NCBI GenBank assembly: GCA_016180765.1
Contig: JACPAP010000153.1
Coordinates: forward strand, 1 to 5,847
Source of the DNA: Gemmatimonadota bacterium
GTDB lineage: Bacteria; Gemmatimonadota; Gemmatimonadetes; Gemmatimonadales; GWC2-71-9
Length of the DNA stretch: 5,847 bases
Direction: 5' to 3'
In this document: positions 1 to 5,774 of the stretch, in pieces
How the letters are laid out: every line of letters starts with the position of its first letter
Position numbering within the stretch: position 1 is the stretch's first letter
Position numbers and translations under genes: made by a program
The notes under the pieces: model-generated
The model's database searches: none
What the model was told of the DNA's origin: nothing
Seen by the model: only the letters and a program-made list of their open reading frames with translations

Positions 1-27
1 GCCAACGCCGAGGGCCACTTTGGTTGA
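1..27 (+). CDS. Possible 3' end of an upstream gene (partial)
   Basis: Frame 1 is open from the window edge and reads eight codons (ANAEGHFG) before a TGA at 25-27. This would be the tail of a same-strand gene ending just before the multiheme cytochrome. If so, the cytochrome operon begins outside the window and its promoter is not visible here. Eight codons are too few to identify a product, and an open frame this short can arise by chance. Confidence 0.25.
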   Translation, partial: ANAEGHFG

Positions 28-51
28 TTGCGGCGGGGGAAAATCCGCACT

Positions 52-1341
52 GTGAAACGGTCCGGTCACCGTTGGCCGATCTGGCCCCTGGCGGCCGTTT
101 GCGCCGCGCTGGTGGCCCGGTCCGGGGCCCACGCGCAGGAAGAGGCCTGCGCGGGCTGCCACGGGGATCGCGCCATGGCCGCGTCGCTGGCGGCCGACTC
201 GGCCGGGGGGGCGCGGCTGTTCGTGGATCCCGCCGTGTTCAAGAGCTCGGTCCACGGCCAGGTAGGCTTCACCTGCACCATGTGCCACCAGAGCATCTCC
301 GATTATCCGCACGCGCGGGTGATCCCGGTGGACTGCGGCGGCTGCCACAGCGCGGCCAAGGACGAGCTGGAGGGCAGCGTGCACGGCCGGGTGCACCCGA
401 CCGCCGGGACCATCCCCGCCACCTGTGCCGACTGCCACGGCAGCCACGACATCCGTCGGCCGGCCGATCCCCAGTCCGCCGTGTACCGGCTGACGCAATT
501 CCAGGCGTGCGCCGGCTGCCACAGCGATCGGGAGAAAATGGCGCGGTTCGGACAGGGAGGCGTCGAAGCGGTGCCGACGTACCTCGAGAGCGTGCACGGC
601 CGGGCGCTCATCCAGAAGGGCCTGTCGGTGGCTCCCGTGTGCACCGACTGTCACGGCCAGCCGGGAACCGGCGCCCACGAGATCCAGATCGTCGCCAGCC
701 CGGCGTCGCCCATGAACCGCGCGCACGTGATCGAGACCTGCGGACGGTGCCATCAGGGCATCGTGACGGCCTTCCAGCGCGGGATTCACGGCCGGAGGTT
801 GGCCCAGGGGAACGCCGACGTCCCGACCTGCGTGGACTGCCACACCGAGCACGCGGTGCAACCGATCACCAGTCCCGGTTCGAGCGTCTACCCCAGCCGG
901 GTTCCGGGGACCTGTCTGCGCTGCCACGAACGGGAGGACCTCAACGCCCGGTACGGGCTCCCGTCGGCGAGGCGCGAGAGTTACCTCGGCTCGTTCCACG
1001 GGATCGCGCTGGTGTCAGGCCAGCTCACCGCCGCCAACTGCGAGAGCTGCCACGGCGCGCACGACATCCTGCCGTCCTCCGACCCCGCGTCGTCCGTGGC
1101 CCCCGGCAACCTGGTCGCCACCTGCGGGCGGTGTCACCCAGGCATCGGGGCCGGCGTGACCGGAGGGAAGATTCACGTCGCCTCGGTGCGAGAGGACATC
1201 AACCTGTTCGCTTACGGCGTGCAGTGGTTCTACTACCTGCTCATGGCCGGGATCATCCTCTTCGCGGCCGGCATGATCGCGCTGGATCAGTATCGGCACC
1301 GCGTGGTAGACCCGCGCCGGCGGGGGCGCGACCGTGCCTGA
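52..1341 (+). CDS. Membrane-anchored undecaheme (11-heme) c-type cytochrome
   Basis: This is a periplasmic electron-transfer protein with eleven CXXCH haem c attachment motifs. In the 429-residue protein from GTG 52 their first cysteines are at about residues 33, 75, 95, 125, 153, 197, 230, 260, 288, 330 and 358. A signal peptide is visible: basic KRSGHR, a hydrophobic LAAVCAALVA stretch, then AHA before QEE as the likely cleavage point. A single C-terminal membrane segment (about residues 386-409, rich in F, Y, L, I, A) is followed by a short basic tail, so the haem domain is tethered outside the inner membrane. GTG 52 is preferred because GGGGGA (35-40) sits upstream as a Shine-Dalgarno and the signal peptide then has normal length. 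An in-frame TTG at 28 would add eight residues. Histidines in HG motifs between the haem sites are candidate distal ligands. It overlaps the cytochrome b gene by 8 bp, so the two products probably form one complex. Exact family and electron partner are unknown. Confidence 0.93.
   Translation: MKRSGHRWPIWPLAAVCAALVARSGAHAQEEACAGCHGDRAMAASLAADSAGGARLFVDPAVFKSSVHGQVGFTCTMCHQSISDYPHARVIPVDCGGCHSAAKDELEGSVHGRVHPTAGTIPATCADCHGSHDIRRPADPQSAVYRLTQFQACAGCHSDREKMARFGQGGVEAVPTYLESVHGRALIQKGLSVAPVCTDCHGQPGTGAHEIQIVASPASPMNRAHVIETCGRCHQGIVTAFQRGIHGRRLAQGNADVPTCVDCHTEHAVQPITSPGSSVYPSRVPGTCLRCHEREDLNARYGLPSARRESYLGSFHGIALVSGQLTAANCESCHGAHDILPSSDPASSVAPGNLVATCGRCHPGIGAGVTGGKIHVASVREDINLFAYGVQWFYYLLMAGIILFAAGMIALDQYRHRVVDPRRRGRDRA
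274..1176 (+). repeat. Five tandem two-haem repeat units within the cytochrome
   Basis: The haem domain reads as a repeated protein unit: CxxCH, a spacer, a second CxxCH, then a short stretch ending in HG or IH. Units begin at the codons for CTMCH (274), CADCH (424), CTDCH (640), CVDCH (829) and CESCH (1039). The closing histidines are in SVHG, SVHG, GIHG, SFHG and KIH. Several units share further residues: a CHGxHDI-like turn after the first motif, an S-x-V or SP spacer, TC before the second motif, and HGxAL or HGRRL at the end. The first unit is about 50 residues and the others 63-72. A lone CAGCH and an SVHG histidine precede the first unit, giving 1 + 5 x 2 = 11 haems. The units are similar by eye only; no alignment score was computed. 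Confidence 0.7.
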
Positions 1342-2092
1342 GCGAGGCGTGCCGGCGCAGCCGACGCCCCCCTGGGAACCGTACGCGGGCGATCTCGACC
1401 GCACCGTGGTGATGCGGCTCACGATCGCCGAGCGGGTGCAGCACATCGTTCTGATGGTGAGCTTCACCGTGTTGATCGTGACCGGCGTCCCGCTCTTGTT
1501 TCCGGAAACGCCGCTGATCCAGGTGTGGGGTGGGGTGTTCTCGGTCCGGACGTTCCTGCACCGGTTCGCGGGCGTGACCCTCGCGGGGCTGGCGGCTTTT
1601 CACGTGCTGTACGTGCTGTTCAGCGAGGAAGGCCGGCGGGATTTCGGCTGGATGGCTCCGCGGCTTCAGGATGTGAAGGACTTCGTGCACTATCTGAAGT
1701 ATCAACTGGGGAAGGTCCATGAGCCGCCGCCGTTCGGGAAATTCAACCCGTTCGAGAAGATCGAGTATTTCGCCGTGGTCTGGGGCTCGGCGGTCATGGT
1801 GCTCACCGGTTTCATGATGTGGTTCTTCGAGGTCACTCTCCGCATCTTCCCCGAGTGGGTGTACGATCTCGTGCTCTTGATCCACGGATACGAGGCGCTG
1901 CTGGCATTCCTCTCCATCATCCTGTGGCACCTGTACAACGTGCATCTCAAGCCCGGGGTCTTCCCCCTCGGCAAGGTGTGGATCGACGGGAAGATCACGC
2001 TGCGGGACCTGAAGGAGCATCACCCTCGGGAGTACCGGAGCTGGCTCCGCCGCCAGCGGATCCAGCCGCCGGATGACGCAGCGGACAGTTGA
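1334..2092 (+). CDS. Diheme cytochrome b subunit, formate dehydrogenase gamma / Ni-Fe hydrogenase cytochrome b type
   Basis: This 252-residue integral membrane protein likely carries the quinone-reactive b haems of a cytochrome b/c complex. Four membrane segments are seen at about residues 37-57, 74-94, 143-166 and 178-203. Candidate haem b ligands are H37 (ERVQH), H76 (FLHRFAG), H90, H184 (LIHGYE), H199 (LWHLY) and H204. The arrangement of one histidine at helix 1, one or two at helix 2 and a cluster in helix 4 matches the FdnI/FdoI/HydC superfamily, as do SFTVLIVTG in helix 1 and EKIEYFAVVWGSAVMVLTG in helix 3. The GTG start at 1334 lies 8 bp inside the cytochrome c gene, with GGGGG at 1322-1326 as a possible ribosome site. 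ATG 1412 is a possible alternative, but it would remove LDRTVV, which looks like the family's N-terminal approach to helix 1. No dehydrogenase or hydrogenase catalytic subunit is in the window, so the partner is most likely the 11-heme cytochrome. Confidence 0.9.
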   Translation: MPERGVPAQPTPPWEPYAGDLDRTVVMRLTIAERVQHIVLMVSFTVLIVTGVPLLFPETPLIQVWGGVFSVRTFLHRFAGVTLAGLAAFHVLYVLFSEEGRRDFGWMAPRLQDVKDFVHYLKYQLGKVHEPPPFGKFNPFEKIEYFAVVWGSAVMVLTGFMMWFFEVTLRIFPEWVYDLVLLIHGYEALLAFLSIILWHLYNVHLKPGVFPLGKVWIDGKITLRDLKEHHPREYRSWLRRQRIQPPDDAADS

Positions 2093-2108
2093 GAGCTTCG
2101 CGTGTGGA

Positions 2109-2223
2109 CGCTGCGCTGGAGGGCTCCCGGAGCGCGCGTCAGTGAAGCGCGCGCCATGTGAATCGTCGTCGTCTGCGGCGCGCGCGGACTGCGAGCGCGC
2201 GAAGGGAGCCCTCCAGCGCAGCG
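2109..2223. repeat. Long intergenic inverted repeat / hairpin between convergent genes
   Basis: The 135-base gap between the two convergent operons is dominated by this palindrome. Bases 2109-2128 (cgctgcgctggagggctccc) are the exact reverse complement of 2204-2223, a 20-bp perfect outer stem. Pairing continues inward with small internal loops: 2133-2138 with 2196-2201 (6 bp), 2140-2143 with 2188-2191 (4 bp) and 2147-2155 with 2177-2185 (9 bp), leaving a loop of about 21 nt at 2156-2176. Weaker outward pairing (2105-2107 with 2224-2226, and 2099-2103 with 2230-2234) would extend the stem over the archaemetzincin stop codon. It may act as a bidirectional transcription barrier, a transcript-stabilising 3' structure, or be a palindromic mobile-type (REP/MITE-like) sequence. 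No T-run follows either arm, so it is not a classical intrinsic terminator. No ORF of note and no clear target-site duplication were seen. Confidence 0.85.
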
Positions 2224-2227
2224 CCAT

Positions 2228-2764
2228 CTACGCGGTTCTTGCAGCAATCATCGTCCTACAGGTGTCGCAGAACCCGGCGTCTTTGAGATCCACTTCCTCC
2301 ACATAGGTGGAAGCCCGCATCACGCAGCGCTGGTCCCGGCAGTGCACCAGGCCGAAGGCGTGCCCCAGCTCGTGCACCACTTCCTTGACGGTGCGGGCCC
2401 GGAGCAGCTCCTCGTCAGCCGGCAGGCCGTAGGACTCGTTGTGCAACCGGTAGGTGGACACGACGGCGGCCGGGCCGTCCAGCTGGGACTGTCCGAACAC
2501 GAACGTCAGCACCGGGATGAACAGATCCTCGCACGTGATGCCGACGATCTTGCCGCCGGGCTCCGGGAGATGCCTCAGCAGGGTAGCGAGCAGAAGGGTG
2601 GCGTGGTGCTGGCGGCGTTCGGGGGCGTAGTACGGACGGAGATCGAAGCGAAGGTCAACCCGCCGGATCGGGTAAGGCAGGGTCGCGGCCAGGCGTTCGA
2701 TCACCTGATCGGCCCACGGCGGGGTGTAGCCGTTGAGGAAGGCGACGAACACCGGCGGGCCCAC
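2228..2764 (-). CDS. amzA: Archaemetzincin family zinc metalloprotease
   Basis: This 178-residue, probably cytoplasmic protein carries the archaemetzincin signature. HELGHAFGLVHC (residues 131-142) gives zinc ligands H131, H135 and H141 and the catalytic base E132. It is followed by C142, C147, M149 (metzincin Met residue) and a CDTC pair at 166-169; the four cysteines are the expected second, structural zinc site. The spacing from the Met to the last CxxC is 16 residues here. The family core GKIVGITCEDLFIPVLTFVFG (start about residue 71) and the full length fit the compact archaeal/bacterial AmzA type. No signal peptide or membrane segment is seen. GTG at 2764 starts 2 bp after the response regulator's TAG, with AGGCGG just upstream as a weak ribosome site, so it is likely translated from the same mRNA as the two-component genes. 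Physiological substrates of bacterial archaemetzincins are not established. Family assignment is strong; a link to signalling is inferred only from position. Confidence 0.92.
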   Translation of the reverse strand: MGPPVFVAFLNGYTPPWADQVIERLAATLPYPIRRVDLRFDLRPYYAPERRQHHATLLLATLLRHLPEPGGKIVGITCEDLFIPVLTFVFGQSQLDGPAAVVSTYRLHNESYGLPADEELLRARTVKEVVHELGHAFGLVHCRDQRCVMRASTYVEEVDLKDAGFCDTCRTMIAARTA

Positions 2765-2766
2765 GG

Positions 2767-4104
2767 CTACCGCCTGAGGCCATATCGCTTGATCTTGTGG
2801 TAGAGCGTGGCACGATCAATGCGAAGCACCTGCGCCGACTGCGTGACGTTGCCGTTGTGCTGCGCCAGCACCCGCTCGATGTGCTGCTTCTCCAGCGCCT
2901 CCAGGGACAGGTCCTTGGGGTCCGGGGACTCCGCGTCCAGCGCGAGCGGCAAGTCCGACCGTTGGATGGTGGGGCCCTTCCCGATCACCATGGCGCGCTC
3001 CACCGCGTTTTCCAGCTCGCGGACGTTGCCCGGCCAGCGATAGGCCAGCATCACGGCCTCGGCCTCCGGAGAGAACTCCATCGGCGGCTTGGCCATGGCC
3101 CGGGCGTATTTCTGCACGAAGTGCCGCGCCAGCGGGAGGATATCTCCGGCGCGCTCCCGGAGCGGCGGCAGCTGGATGGTGAAGACGTTGATCCGATAGT
3201 AGAGGTCTTCGCGGAAGGCGCGCTCCTCGACCAGCTTCTCCAGGTCCTTGTTGGTGGCGCAGACCAGCCGGAAGTCGGAGGTCACTTCCTGGTCGCCGCC
3301 CAGCCGGGTAAACCGCTTGGTCTCCAGCACCCGCAGCAGGTCGATCTGCATCTTGGGGCTGATGTCCCCGATCTCGTCCAAGAACAAGGTGCCGCCGTGG
3401 GCCAGCTCGATTTTCCCCTTGCGCCGGTACTGCGCCCCGGTGAAAGCGCCCTTCTCGTGCCCGAAGAGCTCGCTTTCGAGTAAGGTTTCCGGGATGGAGC
3501 CGCAGTTGACCGCCACGATGGGGAAGTACCGCCGCCGGCTCTGGGCGTGGATCGCCCGGGCGATCAGCTCCTTGCCGGTGCCGCTCTCGCCCCGGATGAC
3601 CACCGTCGAATCGGTCTCCGCCACGGTGCGCAGCAGGTCCAGCACATGCTGCATCTTGGGGCTCTGGCCGATAATGGGCGTGGGCAAGCTCAGCTCGGAG
3701 ACCTTCTCTTTCAGCCGCAGGTTCTCCTCGGCGAGCTCCTTCTGGCGCAGGGCGTTCTGGACCACATGGGACAGGTCGTCCGGGTCCACCGGCTTGGTGA
3801 GATAGTCGAAGGCCCCCTGCTTCAGCGCCTCCACCGCGGTCTCCACCGAGGCATAGGCGGTGAGGATGATGATGGTGGCGTCGCGGTCCACCTCGCGCAC
3901 CCGTTTCTGGAGCGTCATGCCGTCCATGCCCGGCATCTTGAGGTCGATGATGATGATGTCGTAGGGACCGGCCAGCATCTTCTTCAGCGCCGCCTCGCCG
4001 TCCTCGGCCGTCTCCACCTGGAAGCCGTCCTCCCGGAACCATTCTTCCAACGATTTCCGGACTGACAGCTCGTCGTCCACGATGAGGATCTTGCGCTGGT
4101 TCAT
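2767..4104 (-). CDS. Sigma-54-dependent response regulator (NtrC/AtoC family)
   Basis: This 445-residue cytoplasmic transcription activator would accept a phosphate from the kinase encoded just upstream and open sigma-54 RNA polymerase promoters. The receiver domain (about 4-120) has the acidic pair D10-D11, phospho-acceptor D54 (IIIDLKMPG), T82 and K104. A coiled linker (122-138) leads to the AAA+ domain (about 142-370) with Walker A GESGTGKE (172-179), the sigma-54 contact loop GAFTGA (219-224), Walker B GGTLFLDEI (237-245), the arginine-rich RAFREDLYYR segment and the sensor II region WPGNVRELEN (357-366). A Fis-type helix-turn-helix closes the protein (about 404-443, VTQSAQVLRIDRATLYHKIKRYG). 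All key residues are present, so it should be a functional activator. Its ATG overlaps the kinase TGA (ATGA), which implies translational coupling and a cognate pair. The target is not shown by the sequence; the convergent cytochrome operon is the obvious candidate. Confidence 0.96.
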   Translation of the reverse strand: MNQRKILIVDDELSVRKSLEEWFREDGFQVETAEDGEAALKKMLAGPYDIIIIDLKMPGMDGMTLQKRVREVDRDATIIILTAYASVETAVEALKQGAFDYLTKPVDPDDLSHVVQNALRQKELAEENLRLKEKVSELSLPTPIIGQSPKMQHVLDLLRTVAETDSTVVIRGESGTGKELIARAIHAQSRRRYFPIVAVNCGSIPETLLESELFGHEKGAFTGAQYRRKGKIELAHGGTLFLDEIGDISPKMQIDLLRVLETKRFTRLGGDQEVTSDFRLVCATNKDLEKLVEERAFREDLYYRINVFTIQLPPLRERAGDILPLARHFVQKYARAMAKPPMEFSPEAEAVMLAYRWPGNVRELENAVERAMVIGKGPTIQRSDLPLALDAESPDPKDLSLEALEKQHIERVLAQHNGNVTQSAQVLRIDRATLYHKIKRYGLRR

Positions 4105-5774
4105 GTCGCCCGCCCACCCGCGAGCCTGGCCGGCGCGCCCCCCCTGACCGCAGCGGAGGGATCTCGCGGGATGTCAATGGTGAACGTGGTGCCCGCGCCG
4201 GGCGCGGACGCGACGGAAATCCGGCCTTCGTGCCGTTGCACGATGCCGTAGACCACGGCCAGCCCCAGCCCTACGCCCTTGGCGTCGCTCTTGGTGCTGA
4301 AGAAGGGATCGAAGATCCGCTCCTGGACCTCCTCCGAGATGCCGACGCCCGTGTCGCTCACGCTGAGGCACGCGCGCCTGGGCGCCCCCTCCCAGGTCTT
4401 GAGGGTCAGGCGACCGCCGGTCGGCATCGCCTCCACCGCGTTGATCATGAGCGCGATCAGCGCCTGCACGATCTGTTCCCGGTCACAGACCACGGTGTCG
4501 TCCGCGAGCCGCAACTCGGTCTCGGTCTCGACGTGGGCGATCTCGGTGTGGTGCTCCACTAGCTTGAGCGCGCGCTGGATCACGTCGTGCAGACGTACCG
4601 GCTGGAATTCCGGGGTGCTCTCGCGGGCGTAGGTGAGCAGGTCGCGTACGATCTTGCCGCACCGCATGGACTCGCCGCGGATCAGCTCCAGGTCCTCCAG
4701 CATCGCCGCCCGCTCCGGGCTCTCGGGCACGGCACCTCGCAGCCGCCGGGCGACCACCTTGGCGTAGGTGATGATCCCGGAGAGGGGGTTGTTCAGCTCG
4801 TGCGCCACGGTGGCTGCCATCCGTCCCAATGACGCGGTCTTTTCCACCTGGATGATCTGCTGGTGGATGCGCTCCAGCTCGGCGGTCTTCTCGTGGACGC
4901 GTGTCTCCAGGGTGTGCGACCAGGTCCGCAGCTCGCTGTCCGCGCGTTGCAGGTTCCGCGCCATCTGGTTGAACGACCGCGCCAGCACCCCCATCTCGTC
5001 GGACCGGCGCAGGCTGATTTCGACGTCCAGATTGCCGCCGGCCAGCGCCTCAGTGCCGCGGCGCAGTTGTTTGACGGGCACGTACACGGCGTAGAACACA
5101 ATGGCCGCCATGAGGAGGGCGGCTGCGAGAATCACCAGCGTCGCCAGCGCGAAGCCGTGTCGCTCCGAGGACGCCAGGGCCGAGTCGAGGGTCGCCAGGG
5201 ACATCTGCACGTCCAGCACGCCGAGTACGGACTGGTCCGCGGTGTGGGCGTGACACCCGCCGTTGGAGCAGCCGGGTGAATTCTGGATGGGATTGATCAA
5301 TCCCAGGACCCGGTAGTGCCGCCCGTCCAGCTGCTTCCGGTAGATGCGGGCCCGCTCCGCGGTGGGGAGGCTCTGCAGCGGCCGGTCGGAGGCGTGGCAG
5401 GCGTAACAGGCTTCGGCCCGGAGGTTGACCGAGGTGCCGATCTCCCGCTCGTCGCTGGAGAACTTGATCTCGCCTCGCTTGTTGTAGATGCGGACCACCT
5501 CGACCCCGCTCTCGGCGCCGAGCTGCGTGATCATTTGGTAGATCCGCTCGCGCTCGTTCCCCAACATGCTGGCGAGCAGGCTCTGCCGGATGAAGTCGCT
5601 GGCCCGGTACGCCTCCGCCTTGACCTGCTGCTCGAGCTGCCGTGCCTGGAAGCGGGTGCGCACGCCGGCGTACACCGTGAAGAGCAAGAGAATGGACAGG
5701 AACAGGACGAAGAACAGCTTGAAGCTGAGCGACGACGTGATCGCGGAAAGCCTGGGCCGGGCCGGATCCCGCAT
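4101..5774 (-). CDS. Membrane sensor histidine kinase with a periplasmic diheme-c sensor domain (NtrC-family kinase)
   Basis: This 557-residue inner-membrane kinase phosphorylates the regulator encoded immediately downstream. Order of parts: membrane helix 1 (about 17-37); periplasmic sensor domain (about 38-206); helix 2 (about 207-232); HAMP (about 233-285); coiled coil (about 280-312); HisKA with H-box AHELNNP and phospho-acceptor H325; HATPase with N-box N445, DTGVGI (474-479), FDPFFSTK and GVGLGLA (500-506). The sensor domain contains CYACH (C123, C126, H127) and CSNGGCH (C169, C174, H175), a CXXCH and a CX4CH haem c attachment motif on the periplasmic side where haem lyase acts. This points to covalent haem and to sensing of redox state or a small ligand; that function is inferred. 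ATG 5774 is chosen because helix 1 follows directly and no in-frame start lies between it and the window edge, although that frame stays open. No strong ribosome site is seen. The kinase core is typical and complete. Confidence 0.95.
   Translation of the reverse strand: MRDPARPRLSAITSSLSFKLFFVLFLSILLLFTVYAGVRTRFQARQLEQQVKAEAYRASDFIRQSLLASMLGNERERIYQMITQLGAESGVEVVRIYNKRGEIKFSSDEREIGTSVNLRAEACYACHASDRPLQSLPTAERARIYRKQLDGRHYRVLGLINPIQNSPGCSNGGCHAHTADQSVLGVLDVQMSLATLDSALASSERHGFALATLVILAAALLMAAIVFYAVYVPVKQLRRGTEALAGGNLDVEISLRRSDEMGVLARSFNQMARNLQRADSELRTWSHTLETRVHEKTAELERIHQQIIQVEKTASLGRMAATVAHELNNPLSGIITYAKVVARRLRGAVPESPERAAMLEDLELIRGESMRCGKIVRDLLTYARESTPEFQPVRLHDVIQRALKLVEHHTEIAHVETETELRLADDTVVCDREQIVQALIALMINAVEAMPTGGRLTLKTWEGAPRRACLSVSDTGVGISEEVQERIFDPFFSTKSDAKGVGLGLAVVYGIVQRHEGRISVASAPGAGTTFTIDIPRDPSAAVRGGAPARLAGGRAT
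5250..5408 (-). other. Two haem c attachment sites in the kinase sensor domain
   Basis: Bases 5408-5394 encode CYACH and bases 5270-5250 encode CSNGGCH, 42 residues apart, both between the two membrane helices and so on the periplasmic face. The first is the classical CXXCH form. The second is the CX4CH variant known from some anaerobe cytochromes such as tetraheme cytochrome c3. Nearby histidines that could act as distal ligands are H153, H177 (in CHAH) and H206. The sequence shows the motifs and the topology; haem loading is inferred. Confidence 0.75.

Noticed and set aside
28..51. TTG at 28 as the start of the 11-heme cytochrome
   Set aside because: Possible, but GTG 52 has a GGGGGA ribosome site at good spacing and gives a normal-length signal peptide; the TTG directly abuts the stop at 25-27 with no clear ribosome site.
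24..1412. 462-residue open frame on the plus strand overlapping the 11-heme cytochrome in another frame
   Set aside because: It is arginine/proline/glycine-rich with no domain, signal peptide or motif, as expected from an alternative frame of a GC-rich gene; the overlapping frame has eleven CXXCH motifs.
2109..2223. Inverted repeat as a classical rho-independent terminator
   Set aside because: The stem is strong but neither strand shows a T-run after the arm, and the loop and internal loops are large for that class.
2109..2223. Inverted repeat as ends of an insertion sequence or a CRISPR-like unit
   Set aside because: Only about 75 bp lie between the arms with no transposase, no clear flanking duplication, and no spaced direct repeats.
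1253..2227. 324-residue minus-strand open frame across the cytochrome b gene and the intergenic gap
   Set aside because: Low-complexity H/R/E/P-rich composition typical of antisense frames; the plus strand encodes a convincing four-helix cytochrome b, and the frame runs through the inverted repeat.
2808..2823. Plus-strand TGGCAC followed by ATGC with GG and GC ten bases apart, like a sigma-54 -24/-12 promoter
   Set aside because: It lies inside the conserved helix-turn-helix codons (RATLYH) of the regulator, the -12 half matches only in part (ATGCG against TTGCA), and no plus-strand gene follows. An antisense transcript into the regulator gene is conceivable, but chance is more likely.
2342..3483. 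Plus-strand open frames (2342-2803 and 2797-3483) antisense to the protease and regulator
   Set aside because: No recognisable domain, and they lie opposite two genes with complete catalytic motifs on the minus strand.
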